A stretch of 64,000 nucleotides of DNA from Syngnathus acus (taxonomy: Eukaryota; Chordata; Actinopteri; Syngnathiformes; Syngnathidae). Shown here one piece after another: positions 33,483 through 46,226 of the stretch. A program made the translations under genes and the position numbers. The notes below the pieces were generated by a model. That model did no database searches, was not told where the DNA came from, and saw only the letters and a list, made by a program, of their open reading frames with translations. Positions within the stretch are counted from its first letter, which is position 1, and each line of letters begins with the position of its first letter. The DNA lies in NCBI RefSeq assembly GCF_901709675.1, contig NC_051095.1, positions 25,180,456-25,244,455 on the forward strand, read 5' to 3'.

Positions 33483-34569
33483 GATCAATGGCTCTCCCCT
33501 GAAGACCACTTTCTGTATATCTCTGGGTCCCAATTGTAAAAATGTTCTCGTTGTTAATAGCGCAGTTTAGTTCTTTGAGTTAGTATTTATTATGGCTTCT
33601 TGTTTGGGTAGAAAAAACTGTTGTTGGATCTTTTTTAATCAACACAGAAACACATGTAAGCAGACTGTTAGTTCAATGACATCATCACAAGCCTGGTAAA
33701 AGCAGTACGAGACAGGTCAGATTTGTACTTTTTCTCTTCATCTTCTCCCGCAATCCAGATGCTTGAAGGCAGGTGTTAGCACCGGTATCAAGCGCATGTT
33801 GTTACGGTAAGAAGCACCATGAAACTGCATGGGCATGAAGTAAAATGCCCCAATTACTTAGCTGTAATAGAGGTCAATGACATGTTTTTTCTGTGTTTTT
33901 AAAGCTGTGTTTTCGCTTTACCTATGCCTCCAGCTTATCTGACTTGTGTCTGAATACATTTGTCAGTAGTATAGAGAGAAGGGGAGGCTCATCTAGCCTG
34001 AGATATTTCAGTCTCAGACATATTAGTGCAGCTGTTTCTCCTCTTTTCCAATTTTGATTCCTGCTTTTCGCATCAAGTCTCCGGAGCTCAGCTGGGATGT
34101 CAACTGGTATATGTCCGTAGGGAGACAAGGAAGTCAGAGCTGAGAGAAACTCTCCCCAACTTCCCGTGTTCCTTCACCCCTGACAGGTGCTGGAAACGGC
34201 ATTGCTATGCACAAAGTTAGAATCAAGTGAATATACATTTGAAGAAATATCAGGAGCACCCGCGATCCTCACGAGAATAAGTGGTTTAGGAACGGATGGA
34301 TGGACGGACGGGCGGATGAAATATCAGGGGCTGTAAGAATAATTAATAAAAGCTATTAAGTACAATAATGCGGAGGACTTCTCAGTCGTGCATCCAATGT
34401 GCGTAGATCCTGATTCTTACGGATATCATTAGGGGTTGTCTTTAGGGTTAGTGTGAGATTAGGGCTCACGGTTAGAATTAGAGTAGGGGTTATGTTACGG
34501 TCTAGGTTAAAGCTATTGTTAGTTTTAGATTTTCATTAAGGACAGGGTTACATTACAGTTTGGTTTAGG
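33483..34569. other. no gene recognised
   Basis: 34253-34320 is a short piece of the CCATCCATTTTCT-type fish repeat (CCGCGATCCTCACGAGAATA, GGAACGGATGGATGG). 34430-34560 has GGTTAG/GGGTTA-rich low-complexity sequence, a degenerate short tandem repeat. Nothing else. Confidence 0.5.
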
Positions 34570-34577
34570 TGTTAGCT

Positions 34578-35616
34578 CAGGGGTGGGCCAACTTTTTGAC
34601 TTGCGGGCCGAATTGGGTTCTGAATTTTGACCGGGGGGCCGAACCAGGAGCAGATGGATGCAGTGTTTGTGTGAAGTAATATAAAGGACATGTAAAGGTC
34701 ATTGCATAAAAGGTTTTTACTTTTAGTAGATACTAAAGCATGGATATTAAAAAAAGCTTTTTGAAAACAAATGCATTTATTAACAGCATTAAAAAATATT
34801 TCACCAAAAAACTACTATCAGTGATTCTTATTAAATACGACACTGTTATGATGAATAACATTTTCCATCACTTCAGCGCCTGCAGGTCAGATTTATGAAA
34901 TATGTTTATCTAATGAGGCGAAATCACATCCAACGGCAAACATTCTGACCAAATACATCATCTTGAAGAATCAGTGAAAGAATACATCTAAATAAAGTAA
35001 TAAAGAAATCAATAGTATTGTTGGTTTCCCTTTTTTGCTAGTGCATCATAGACTGGAGTAAAATTTGTTGTGGTAATTCTTAGGATAGAGCCGAGGTGTC
35101 GGTCCGTTAACCTAGATCTGTGACGGGCTTTGTTGACGTTAATGTGGCTGAACGTCTTCTCACACACGTAGGTCGAGCCAAATTGTCCACTCTTTTTTAA
35201 CATTCGGCACTCAGTGTCCACCTTTCTTTTCTTCGGGCCACTCATTTTAATGGAAGGATTCCAGGGGAAGGTTTGTGGGTGGCATTAGCGTAAAACTGTA
35301 TCTGAAAACTCAGCGCGCGAATTACGAGAATATTGACGTCACAGCCTACACTCGAAATTCGGCACTGATAGATGAAATTACTACATACTACTGAGTACGC
35401 ACACGGACTTGTGAGTGTGCACCGAGCTTTCTGACACGGCTCCCGGGAGTAAATGCGCGGGCGGGCGCTTCCCCATCTACTGGGGAAACATAGTAATTGC
35501 AGGGAAAATGACCCCAAAAAAAGATTAATACAATTTATTCAGGTTTGGCGGGCCGGATTAAACGGCCCCGTGGGCCGGATGTGGCCCGCGGGCCATAGTT
35601 TGCCCATCCATGTCTG
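34578..35616 (-). mobile_element. internally deleted hAT transposon, copy 3
   Basis: Exact 8-bp target duplication TGTTAGCT (34570-34577 and 35617-35624). Ends CAGGGGTGGGCCAAC and, on the minus strand, CAGACATGGATGGGCAAAC. Length 1039 bp, within 3 bp of copy 1, with the same inner junction. This copy retains an open mini-ORF. Both termini are intact, so it could still be mobilised if a matching transposase exists elsewhere. Confidence 0.93.
35009..35245 (-). CDS. 78-residue fused N-/C-terminal hAT transposase mini-ORF
   Basis: Starts at ATG 35245 with MSGPKKRKVDTECR, joined after KKSGQ to FGSTYVCEKTFSHINVNKAR and RLTDRHLGSILR, then ALAKKG and stop. The first part is the transposase N-terminus with a basic KKRK cluster. 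The second is the C-terminal hATC dimerisation segment of GTF2IRD2-like hAT transposases. BED finger and catalytic core are missing, so it cannot transpose by itself. Whether it is translated is unknown; it could be a passive remnant. Confidence 0.6.
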   Translation of the reverse strand: MSGPKKRKVDTECRMLKKSGQFGSTYVCEKTFSHINVNKARHRSRLTDRHLGSILRITTTNFTPVYDALAKKGNQQYY

Positions 35617-35624
35617 TGTTAGCT

Positions 35625-36383
35625 TATGGTTACAGTTACGATTCCAGTTTAAAGGTTGGGTTACGTTCTGAGGTCAGAGTCACTGAAGCACTGATGTACC
35701 AGGAAGACACAATTAAACTTTTTTATGGTGCAAGTATGAAGTTTATATCACTCAGCACATCCACAAATCCTACCAACGTCCGAAGCTCACCCACTCCACT
35801 AGCAATGTGGTCTATGCCACTCTCCCGTCTTTCTCTGCTGCATTTTCATGCAGTCTTCTTTCTTTCCTACTTTTGCTTTCATCATCACCACCATCATCAT
35901 CATCATTCCACTTTGTTTCTAGCTCAATGTTCAGCCTGGCCTCATCTCCCTGGAAGAGGATAATTACCAAATGGGGACACAATGTTTTAATAGTGATTTT
36001 TGAGGTCACTAACTCACTCACGTTTTCCTGGTATTTTTGCCCTCTGCTGTAAAACTTTCCAGTGTTCCTGTTTGCCCCCCCAACCCCTCCCTTCCTTCCC
36101 TCGGTGTACACATGAGTCCATAGAGCGACTGTTGTAGGAGTAATCACTGTAATCCCACAGTCTCACAGGAGTTGGCAGGGCACCCTGCTTGTCTTGGAAC
36201 ATTGTGTCCATGCAATGCTGTGTAAATTGTGCGTCGCAAACGTGAGTGTGGAGAATGTGGCACGGTTTTGCAAAATGTCACCCTATTAAGTTCAACCATG
36301 CCAAAGCTACATTTGGGTTTCAAATGATCCACAGAGCAAACGTTTAAAACATAACAAGGACGTTCTGCATAGAAGGGACATTT
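35625..36383. other. no gene recognised
   Basis: Contains a small CAT/ATC-rich run at 35880-35908; otherwise non-repetitive and without coding signature. Confidence 0.5.
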
Positions 36384-37144
36384 AAACCCCTCCGTGAGTC
36401 GTCACCTTATCGTGGGGGAGGGGTTTGCATGTCCTAATGATCTTAGGAGCCATGTTGTCTGGGGCTTCATGCCCCTGGCAGGGTCACCCATGGCAAAAGG
36501 GTCCTCGGTGAGGGGCCAGACAAACCACGGCTCACACGAACCCCTTATGAAGAAAACAACAAATGGACTTCGTTTTCCCTCGCCCGGACGTGGGTCACCG
36601 GGGCCCTCCTCTGGAGCAAGGCCTGGAGGTGGGGCTCGAAGGCGAGCGTCTGGTGGCCGGGCCTTCACCCATGGGGCATGGCCAGGCACAGCCCGAAAAG
36701 GAAACGTGGGTCCTCTTTCCCATGGGCTCACCACCTGTGGGAGGGGCCAAAGGGTTCGGGTGCAATGTGAGCTGGGCGGCGGTCCGATCCCCGGCTGCAG
36801 AAGTTGGCTCTTGGGACATGGAATGTCACCTCTCTGGCTGGAAAGGAGCCCGAACTGGTGTGCGAGGCAGAAAAGTTCTGACTAGACATCGTCGGACTTG
36901 CCTCCACACACAGTTTGGGTTCTGGTACAAGCCCTCTCGAAAGGGGCTGGACTCTCTTCCACTCTGGAGTTGCCCATTGTGAGAGGTGTCGAGCAGGTGT
37001 GGGTACACTTATTGCCCCCCGGCTGGGCAATATGTCGAAGCCATTCACGCCCTGATGGCTCAAGTCATTAAGGACAAACGCTTCAATCAGATCAACACGT
37101 CTAATTAATTTTTTACTATAATTAAACTCCTCCGTGGACTTTGG

Positions 37145-37844
37145 GTGGGGGGACGGGTCCTGACTGTTGTTTGTGTCTATGCACCAAACGGCAGCTCAGA
37201 GTACCCACCCTTTTTGGAGTCCTTGGAAGAAGTGCTGGAGAGCGATCCTTCTGGGGACTCCATCGTTCTACTGGGCGACTTCAATGCTTACGTGGGCAAT
37301 AACAGTGAGACCTGGAAGGGCGTGAATGGGAGTCAAGACCCCCCCCCCCCGATCTGAACCCATGCGGTGTTCTATAATTGGACTTCTGTGCTCGACATGG
37401 ATTGTCCATAATGGACACCATGTTCAAACAAAGGGTGTCTATAAGTACACTTGGCACCAGGACGCCCTAGGCCGCAGTTCGATGATCGACTTTGTAGTCG
37501 TGTCATCGGACTTGCGGCCGCACGTTTTGGACATTCGGATGAAGAGAGGGGCGGCGCTGTCAACTGATCACCACCTGGTGGTGGGTTACCTCCGATGGTG
37601 GGAGAAGATGCCGATCCGACCTGGCAGACCCAAATGTACTGTGAGGGTCTGCTGGGAAGGTCTGGCAACTCCCACCTCCGGCAGAGCTTTACACACGTCC
37701 CGGAGGAGGCGGGGGACATTGAGTCCGAGTGGACCATGTTCCGTGCCTCCATTGTTGAGGCAAATTACCGGAGCTGTGGCCGTCAGGTGGTTGATGCCTG
37801 TCGTGGCGGCAACCCCCGAACCCGCTGGTGGACACCGGCGGTAA
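37145..37844 (+). pseudogene. LINE endonuclease domain, broken
   Basis: [20 protein letters not shown] and [12 protein letters not shown] (the catalytic Asp-Asn) are readable at 37165-37310, then frame changes occur at a poly-C run (37340). [17 protein letters not shown] and STDHHLVV (the Ser/Thr-Asp-His motif) follow in the next frame. The poly-C run is a likely indel hot spot. Confidence 0.8.
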
Positions 37845-37979
37845 GGGATGCTTCGAAGACCTCCTCAATTCCACCAACATGCCTTCCATTTTGGAAGCAG
37901 GGCCTGGAGACTCTGAGGTGGACTCTCCAATCTCTGGGGTCTAAGTCATTGAGGTAGTTAAAAAACTCCTTGGAGGCAA

Positions 37980-39382
37980 GGCCCCAGGGGTGGATGAGAT
38001 CCGCCTAGAGTTCTTAAAGGCTCTGGATGTTGTGGTGCTGTCCTGGCTGACACGCCTCTACAACATTGCGTGGATATCGGGGACGGTGCCTCTGGATTGG
38101 CAGACTGGGGTGGTGCTTCCCCTCTTTAAGAAGGGGGACCGGAGGGGGTGTTCCAACTGCAGGGGAATCACACTTAGCCTCCCTTGTAAGGTCTATTAAG
38201 GGGTGCTGGAGAGGAGGGTCCGTCGGGAGGTTGAACCTCGGATTCAGGAGGAGCAGTATGGTTTTCGTCCTCGCCGTGGAACAGTGGACCAGCTCTACAC
38301 CCTCGGCAGGATCCTCGAGGGTGCATGGGAATTCGCTCAACCAGTCCACATGTGTTTTGTGGACTTGGAGAAGACGTTCGACCGTGTCCCTCAGGATGTT
38401 CTGTGGAGGGTGCTTCGGGAGTACGGGGTGCCGAACCAACTGATAAGGGCAGTTCGGTCCCTGTATCATCGATGCCAGAGTTTGGTCCGCATTTCTGGCA
38501 GTAAGTCAGATTCGTTCCCAGTGAGGGTTGGACTCCGCAAAGGCTTCCCTTTGTCACCGATTCTGTTCATAATTTTTATGGACAGAATTTCTAGGCGCAG
38601 CCGAGGCGTTGAGGGTGTCCGGTTTGGGGACCTCACCATTGCGTCTCTGCTTTTTGCAGACGACGTGGTGCTGTTGGCTTCTTCAAGCCGTGATCACCAG
38701 CTCTCACTTGAGCGGTTCGCAGCAGAGTGTGAAGCGGTCGGGATGAGGGTCAGCACCTCCAAATCTGAGTCCATGGTCCTCAGTCGGAAAAGGGTGGAAT
38801 GTCCTCTCCGGATCGGGGATGAGATCCTGCCCCAAGTGGAGGAGTTCAAGTATCTTGGGGTCTTGTTCACGAGCGAGGGCAGGATGGAGTGTGAGATCGA
38901 CAGGCGGATCGGTGCAGCGTCGGCTGTAATGCGGACTGTACCAGTGTGTCGTGGTGTAGAGAGACCTGAGCCAAAAGGCAAAGGTCTCAATTTACTGGTC
39001 GATCTACGCTCCTGCCCTCACCTATGGTCACGAGCTGTGGGTTGTGACCTAAAGAACAAGATCCCAGATACAAACGGCCAAAATGAGTTTCTTTCGCAGG
39101 GTGTCCGGTCTCTCCCTTTGAGATAGGGTGAGAAGCTCGGCCATCCGGGAGAGACTCGGAGTAAAGCCGCTGATCCTCCACGTTGAGAGGAGCCAGATGA
39201 GGTGGCTCGGGCATCTCATCAGGATGCCTCCTGGATGCCTCCCTGGGGAGGTGTTCCGGGCATGTCCCACCGGTAGGAGACCCCGTGGACAACCCAGGAC
39301 GCACTGGAGAGACTATGTCTCTCAGCTGGCCTGGGAACGTCTTGGGAACCCCCGGGATGAGCTGGCTGAAGTGGCTGGGTAG
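37980..39382 (+). pseudogene. LINE reverse transcriptase and C-terminal region, broken
   Basis: A stop at 38197 splits the domain. The main open part (38203-39126) contains YGFRPRRGTVDQLYTLGRIL, CFVDLEKTFDRVPQ (catalytic Asp), LRKGFPLSPILF and SLLFADDVVLLASSS (active-site FADD). Frames shift again near 38935. The final part ends with [14 protein letters not shown] and [11 protein letters not shown]. Substitutions such as LRKGFPL for LRQGCPL are typical of neutral decay. Confidence 0.88.
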
Positions 39383-39449
39383 AGGGAAGTCTGGGAGTCC
39401 CTCCTAAAGCTGCTGCCCCCGCGACCCGACCCCGGATAAGCGGAAGAAG

Positions 39450-39537
39450 ATGGATGGATGGATGGATGGATGGATGGATGGATGGATGGATGGATGGATG
39501 GATGGATGGATGGATGGATGGATGGATGGATGGATGG
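39450..39537. repeat. (GGAT)n tail of the LINE
   Basis: About 21 perfect units directly following the LINE 3' UTR (CGGAAGAAGATGGATGG). The minus-strand copy at 46663 has the same junction with only four units, showing the array belongs to the element and has expanded here. Confidence 0.95.
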
Positions 39538-40551
39538 ACATTTAAAATGATTATCTGTTCACATTATCATCATTTATTGGCACACTCTGTCTAAGGTCTG
39601 GTTTTATTAATATTTGGACCAAGTTAATTGCCATTTTCTTCCACTCCAAGTATAGGGAGGGGAGTATTTCAATTGTTCCCATATGTGTGCATATGCAGTG
39701 GAGTACATATAGTACAGTAGCCTCTGAAAGGGTTAGTGCAAGACAGGCTCATCTACCCACATCCAGTACAGGAGCTATAACATTTTTATCTCTGTGGCAG
39801 TTTATCAAAAACTTCTCGCCACCTGTTGGCGGATTGCGCAACATCGAATCTGACCCATAGGAAAAGGCAGCTTACATTGAGCTACGAAGACATGCTGCAC
39901 TTTTGGTAGCTTTATGCTGAAGAGAGCAAATACCAACAATGGCCATTGAAACTGAGAAATGGAATAATTCATTTAAAAAAATTAATGTTTTTTTGGGGGG
40001 GGCTCTGCACTAAGCTTGACCACAATAAGCAAATTTTCATGAAAAATTTATGTTTCCCTAAAAGTGATTGGGTTGCCTTTACCAGGTATCTTCAATTACG
40101 GTTGCAACGGTTTTCATTTGGCAAAGGTCCGAACATGACAACATTCAGATTTGCTTGCACTTACAAGGAAAATTAATTCAATAAGATGCTTTTCCTTTTT
40201 CTTTTCCTCAACATTGATTGGTGGGCTTTCAACTAGGTTATTTTGTAGTCTGTGAAAAAATATATCTTCATGTACCATTTTAATCCCACTAAAGGACAAC
40301 AACGCAATAACAATATTAATGTATTCCCCAAAGCACAGAAATATTAAGTGTGTTTTAAACACATATCTAAACCTTTAAAAGACCTGACATTTAAACACAA
40401 AGAGTCCTAACATCTTAAATACGCAGTATTTATAGTATTAATATAGTATTAAGTACTACTATATACAGTACATTTCAGTATAAATTTTATTTCCATGCCT
40501 GCAACTCAAAAAAGAAAGGATGGCAATAAATATTTGAAGTAAAGCACTATA
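39538..40551. other. no gene recognised
   Basis: AT-rich, non-repetitive by eye; no coding signature. Confidence 0.5.
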
Positions 40552-40874
40552 CAGCTCAGTGGCCTAGTGGTAGAGTGTCCGCCCTGAGACTGGAAGGTTG
40601 TGGGTTCAAACCCCGGCCGGGTCATACCAAAGACTATAAAAATGGGACCCATTGCCTCCCTGCTTGGCACTCAGCATTAAGGGTTGGAATTGGGGGGTTA
40701 GATCACCAACTGATTCCCGAGCGCGGCACCGCTGCTGCTCACTGCTCCCCTCTCCCCCAGGGGATGGATTAAAATCACACGGGGATGGGTTAAATGCAGA
40801 GGACAAATTTCACCACACCCAGGTGTGTGTGTGACGATCATTGGGACTTTAATCTTTAATCTTTTTAATCTTTA
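40552..40874 (+). repeat. tRNA-derived SINE, copy 2
   Basis: Same sequence as 1047-1357 with only a few differences: A box TGGCCTAGTGG (about 40561), B box GGTTCAAACCCC (about 40604), body, GTGTGTGTGACGATCATTGG and a CTTTAATCTTTAATCTTTTT tail slightly longer than in copy 1. Near-identity suggests recent activity. Confidence 0.88.
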
Positions 40875-43300
40875 TAGGCCTCTCAGCCCTAAATTTCAAG
40901 TAACAATGAACAGGGAAATTAGGCCTAACTTTCAAGTAAATCAGAATAGGAGGATTTTGCATGTTACATTGCGTAACATTTGAAATTCCTGCAGTTTGCC
41001 TACTATGCAGTAATAAAATGCTGCCAGCCAGGTTCTGCACGTCTCATTTCCGCACGGAGCATTCTTGCGTCAAGCATAAACCGAGCTTCACCGTCAATCG
41101 TAAATCCAACATGACCGCTGTTCAAATTGTTTTTGGATGAGCAAGTGTCCCGCCTACTCACGTAACTGCCTTTTATTGAGTTGAGTGGACAACTACTTCG
41201 CCGTGATTCTGTCCAACAGTGACCATTTGCTGTCTGAATTAGAAAAAAATACAATATCATACATATTGTAAACTATTTTGTCCCAAAATTATCATTTGGT
41301 TTGTTTTGTAATGTTACATAACTTTACAGCTTTTCTCCCTATACTTGAGAATAGCTTGAAAAAAAAAAATCACAAATATTTGAATTCCAAAATGCAGAAA
41401 CAAAAAGTAGTCTTGTATTTTTTGTGGCATTCGAAAATTATTTTAAAAAGTAAAATGCGGTACATTTTGTGTCACAACCTTTTGGGGTAATTACTGCATG
41501 ACATGATTTTTTTTAAATCGCTTAATAAGACCTGTCCGCAAGCAATTTGACCAACTCCAACGGTCTCAACAGTTTACCGTGCTTCCGCCAGACTGTTGCT
41601 TTGGTTTGGATGAGGGTTTACACAGAAATTCTTGATAGTCCAAGATAAAAAAAATTCTTAATGATTTATGGGTTTTAGCGATTGTGTCACGCACGTGTAC
41701 TGACAATTTTAGCGTACCATGTCCATTGGTGATCATCCGTAAAGGAATATTTTAAAGGGACATTGTGCGACGAAACATGTATGTGCTATTTGGCTGAGTA
41801 CACAAATTATATTAAAAAATGTGGGAAATAATTCATTAACAAGAGAGAGGTCATGGATTTTCACATGCTTTCTAAAATGCAAATGGATATTGCGTATCAT
41901 ATGTTTCTTGAACCATTTGACGGAAGTTACATACCCATTAAAACTGAAGATGGGCATATGACACGGTGGCGGAAGAGGCGTCCGCCTCCGATCGTAGAAC
42001 AAACAGGCAGCAGTGCAAGCTATCGAGAAAACCAATTTAAAAAACACTTGAGACAATCAAGAATTTACAAGTTAACTGAGGCGTTGTGGACCCAAATTCA
42101 GGGAAGTAGATGAAACCAAACATCAAGTACAAGTGCAGGGTGGACTCAACCAAGCTATTAACAAAAAAAATATTAGCAAGGATAGTGCTGCCAAACTCAG
42201 ATACAAAATTAACAACATCCCACAAAACAAAATCTAAATTCAAAGCCCCAAAAAAAGACTAGTAAACAAAAACTAACAATGACTGGCCAATGATCCAACA
42301 AAGATTGCAAACCACTTATTTTTTGATGTACCGTGATTTATTTTTTTAAGTTTGACCTATAAAAGCGGATTTTACCATGTGTTGTAACTCATACCTGTGA
42401 CCTTTCAAAAAAAAATCCACCTGTTGCTGAAACTAACTCTTGATTACAAACATTACTAAATATATTGTTATTTTATTATTATTATTATTAATTTTATTAT
42501 TATTATTAATATTATTATTATTATTAATCAGATCAAAAACATTACCTGGAAATGTTTAAATGATCAGTGTTATCCTATGGAACATGTATTGGTTCTCCTG
42601 TGATTGTGCATGTGGTTGTAAGTGTTTTGAGTTCTCAGCTGGCAGGTGCCTGCGAACACGTGTTTACGTCTTGCTCCCATTTGATTTGTTTCCATGAAAC
42701 GATCTTAACGAAGCAGTATGAAGATGACAAAGTCGCCATTCACTCTTAGGCCAGACCGAATACAACCTGACACGTCTGGCCCGTTGCGAGTCTATTCATT
42801 CCTCGATCGCACCTATCACTACTGCCCAAAGTGCCAATTTGAAGGAGCATTTGGGGAATATAACTCATGTTGTACGTGCCTTGAGGTTGTCACAGAAATG
42901 AAGCACAAAGGTGTAAAGAACTGCTTGAGCCTCGCCGTGGCTCCTGGCAGCATGCTGGCACAGTCCCGGCTGCAGGAATGCTGTTGCCCATCTGTCAACA
43001 TGGAGCTGCCTTAGCTGGCAGATACCACAGAGAGGATTTTGTTACCTGGCTCTGGGTGCATTTCAGAAGCTGGCCTAGAAGTAGCGTTAGGCCTTGGAGC
43101 TCCAGGAAGATTGTGAGCTTGAATAAGAAGTGTGTGCAAGAGCTCATCTGTCTAGTAAATACAGTTGTTTACTTCAGGCGGACTTTATTGAGCTATAAAA
43201 CAACAAATATAGAGCTGTGCTGCGAGCTCATCTCACTCTCACACATTCTCCTTCACTTCCTTGCTTAAAAACCTAGCATGAATGCTCTTCTCTATCACAT
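40875..43300. other. non-coding stretch; (ATT)n array
   Basis: No gene recognised. A degenerate (ATT)n array occupies 42468-42532. Open frames such as 42718-43014 have many cysteines but no domain pattern I can name. Confidence 0.45.
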
Positions 43301-43306
43301 GGCAGG

Positions 43307-43436
43307 GCAAGTGGCCACAAGGTGGCGCAAATTCCCAGGCAAACTCTATACAAAGCAGCTGTCCCGCAAGCGGGATTCTGGAATGTTGAACAATTTGCGG
43401 GGTTTTGCGCCATCATGTGGCCACTTGGCCAGTCAG
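43307..43436. repeat. hairpin-forming inverted repeat, likely MITE
   Basis: The left arm CAAGTGGCCACAAGGTGGCG pairs with the right arm, whose complement reads CAAGTGGCCACATGATGGCG, over about 27 bp with few mismatches; CAAA and CAAATT continue the pairing inward. Total about 130 bp, no coding potential. Target duplication not clear. Confidence 0.6.
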
Positions 43437-46226
43437 GTACACCGTTAAAAAATTAGTTCCTGGAGATTTTAATAACATTATGACATTTACCATTTCAGGC
43501 TAAGGGACATTTTGCAACAGGATTGGGATGCCTTCACTTTTGACTCAAAAGCATGCTACCTCGGGCTAAGATCCCACCACTGACCCGCTTTGAAGTAGTT
43601 TTCCAGTATTAAACTTATTTTGCTTGGCTTCTAAAGTCAACTCGTGCAATGAAAGTAGTTGTATATGTTTGCAGTGAAATGGTTAATAATTGACCTAACA
43701 ATGAAATGTAAACAATCTTATCATTTGTTTCTGACACTTTGGGCTATAAACACAACCGGAGTCAAATTGGCCAAGGGACAATAATGTTTTCCTGACAAAT
43801 GAAAACAATGGTGGGTGGGGGTTAAAGAACATAACATTTCAGAGTCAATATACGGAGAAGTAAATGTACAGATTACAATCCAAATCATACCGCATCATGT
43901 GTCAAACATGGCCAAGGCGACGCTATAGGTTGGTAGCCTTGGCTAATGATCGCTGCTAATCCAACAAGATCACTTTTGTTAACTGATAACTGTTGACAGA
44001 CGGAAAATAATGTGGGTTTTGAGGTGTATAGGCAAGTCGCAAGTTGATACTTTTTGAAAGCAAAGAAAAATAGACATTAGCATAAGCAACTCCAAAGCAT
44101 AAACTCAAAATTTAGCGAAATCCAAGAGCCGATTTTTCATCCATCATTGAAGTGACAGTTGTGTTTACTCACCCTCCCAAAATGACTGTTATATAATACT
44201 GTTTTATATTATTGATATATTAGTTCAAAATAAGAAGAAATGCTTTCATTTTCTAAATACTTCTCGACTGAACTGTAATAATGTGAGTCCGGTAACGCAC
44301 ATCTTGTTGACTGTCAGTGCTGTGAGTTTCCCTGCCTGTCAAAGCAACAGGAACTGGAACAGACTTGATTCTGTCAGACACAGTGCGCGTGCCAAGATGA
44401 CGACACCGTGTTCGATGTTCTAAATTGCCACCCAATTAAAGAGTGGTGGTGAAAATGGGTGTGGAGCAAGTCAACAGTGTGCGTTTGTGTGCAGACCTCA
44501 AACTTGATGGAAACTATAGATGCCCATCCTTGACCAAACACGTGCACAGACACCAGTGGTCAGCTTTAAATAGACAAACAACCATTCACACTTACATACA
44601 CACCTATGGACAATTAAGAGGCCTGAATGAACCTCATAGGCATGTTTTGGCATGTGTTAGGAAGCCAGAGGACCGGGAGGAATACGCCACCATTCAACCG
44701 AGAGGCGGATGTGATAACCATTAAAAGCCAGTATGCTTTCTTCCATTATTATTTTGAATAACCTTATCTGAATTCCTATGTTTGAGTAGTTCAACAATGG
44801 GTATAACATATGTGCCACATAACCACTATATACTGTACAAATATGTCGTTGCATTGGTTTCAACATAGTACTATTCTAATATAGTGCTGCCTTCTTGTGG
44901 TCAAAGTATGTACAGACTTTTCAACCATCACTGAGCCAAACAAAAAACACAAAGCTGGCAAATACTAAAAAAAAGTGTGGATGAACAGGCAGGAGTCTAG
45001 CCATCATGTTACCATTTCTACGATTGTTCATTATAAACTTTTGAGCATGAGCCTCCTATAATATTCAACCGATCCTCTTCATTGTGGCCACGGACTTAAA
45101 TAACAAATTCAAAGCAAAGATCCTTTGATTTTAGTCTTTCAAATGTGAATAGTGTATTTTTTTTATTTCCATAGTGAAAACATCCATATTATTTTAGTGT
45201 TGTAAGGAAACCAAGACATTCATGGTTGGATCATGTCATTGAACTGAAAACTGACCAACATATTCTCTATATTTGACAGGTTTTGAACCCAAAACTAACC
45301 CGTAGTCATTAATAAACTTTAACTGTGCTGGGTGCAATTTGAAATCTCTAAATCCTTTGAATCCACTTGGTCCACATGCTCTTGGTTGATCTCGACTGCG
45401 TGCAACCATGACGACACGACGCTCACCATGGGTATCGCTGTAGTGCAGGCCTTTGGATTCTTCGCCGACTTCAAAAACACCATCGTGTTACGCCTTCATG
45501 AAGGAGAACTTCAAGAAGAGCTGCGTCTCGCAGTGCATGCGGCAGCCTGCCACAGACCATCACCAGTCTTTAGGGGGGCACATTAAATCCACGGGGGGAT
45601 AATTATTACCCTAAAAAGACTGGCAGGCGTAGTTCGAATGCAACAGTACAAACAGTACATGCATGCTTCGAACCTACTTTGCGGCAAGATACGTTGTCGC
45701 TTCGTTATATTGCCATCAATTCAACAAAATACCATTGTTTCTTTATATTATTAATGTTTCAATGATGAACAAACCAACACTAACATTTCTTAACTCAAAA
45801 ATATAAACTATGATCATAGGAAACTTCTGCTACTCCTTCACTGATTCAGATAAATGAGTTGTTTTAACACAAGGTTGTTGGCCCAACAGCATTCGAGGCC
45901 AACTCAGGATGATTCCTATTGAATACAAACAAGTGTTTGTCTTCCCTTGCTCGTCTCCAGTTCCCCTCATTCAATTCACTTCCGTTGTCAGACAACATTG
46001 GTACATTATTGTGGGCTATGACTGGATGTGATTGTGTCTTCCCTCAAGAAAGAAATAAAATAGGCCCACAAACATTTGTACACAACATTGGTGAAGTCAT
46101 ATTAAAAATTTGGTCCTTGGGGTCAATTTGACTCCAGGCACATTTACCTTAAGAAAATAATTTACAGAATTTTATTGCCCACGTTTTTGTGAATGTCTCT
46201 TTGTTTATTGGTTGAATACATAACTA
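43437..46226. other. no gene recognised
   Basis: 44577-44730 contains a decayed piece of the CCATCCATTTTCT-type repeat (ACAAACAACCATTCACACTT, CACACCTATGGACAATTAAG). No exon signatures seen elsewhere. Confidence 0.5.

Larger units (their letters stand above)
36384..39537 (+). mobile_element. RTE-like non-LTR retrotransposon, near full length, decayed
   Basis: Order: 5' UTR starting CCTCCGTGAGTCGTCACCTT (about 36391), endonuclease (37145-37840), reverse transcriptase (37980-38900), C-terminal region (38900-39390), short 3' UTR with CCCGACCCCGGATAAGCGGA, and a (GGAT)n tail to 39537. Several frameshifts and stops break the single ORF. Copies at 3200 and 46663 are the same family. Tail microsatellite and domain order fit RTE-type elements; clade is by recollection. 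Confidence 0.9.

Noticed and set aside
33138-33570. Met-Asp-Gly-Trp and Ile-His-Pro-Ser repeat proteins
   Set aside because: Translations of the (GGAT)n array.
36394-37063. Protein-coding frames of 110-163 residues on both strands
   Set aside because: They lie in the GC-rich 5' UTR of the RTE-like LINE, overlap on both strands and have no domain.
42718-43014. A 98-residue ORF with CPKC and CCTC motifs
   Set aside because: Spacing does not form a known zinc finger and the rest is not protein-like; probably chance.
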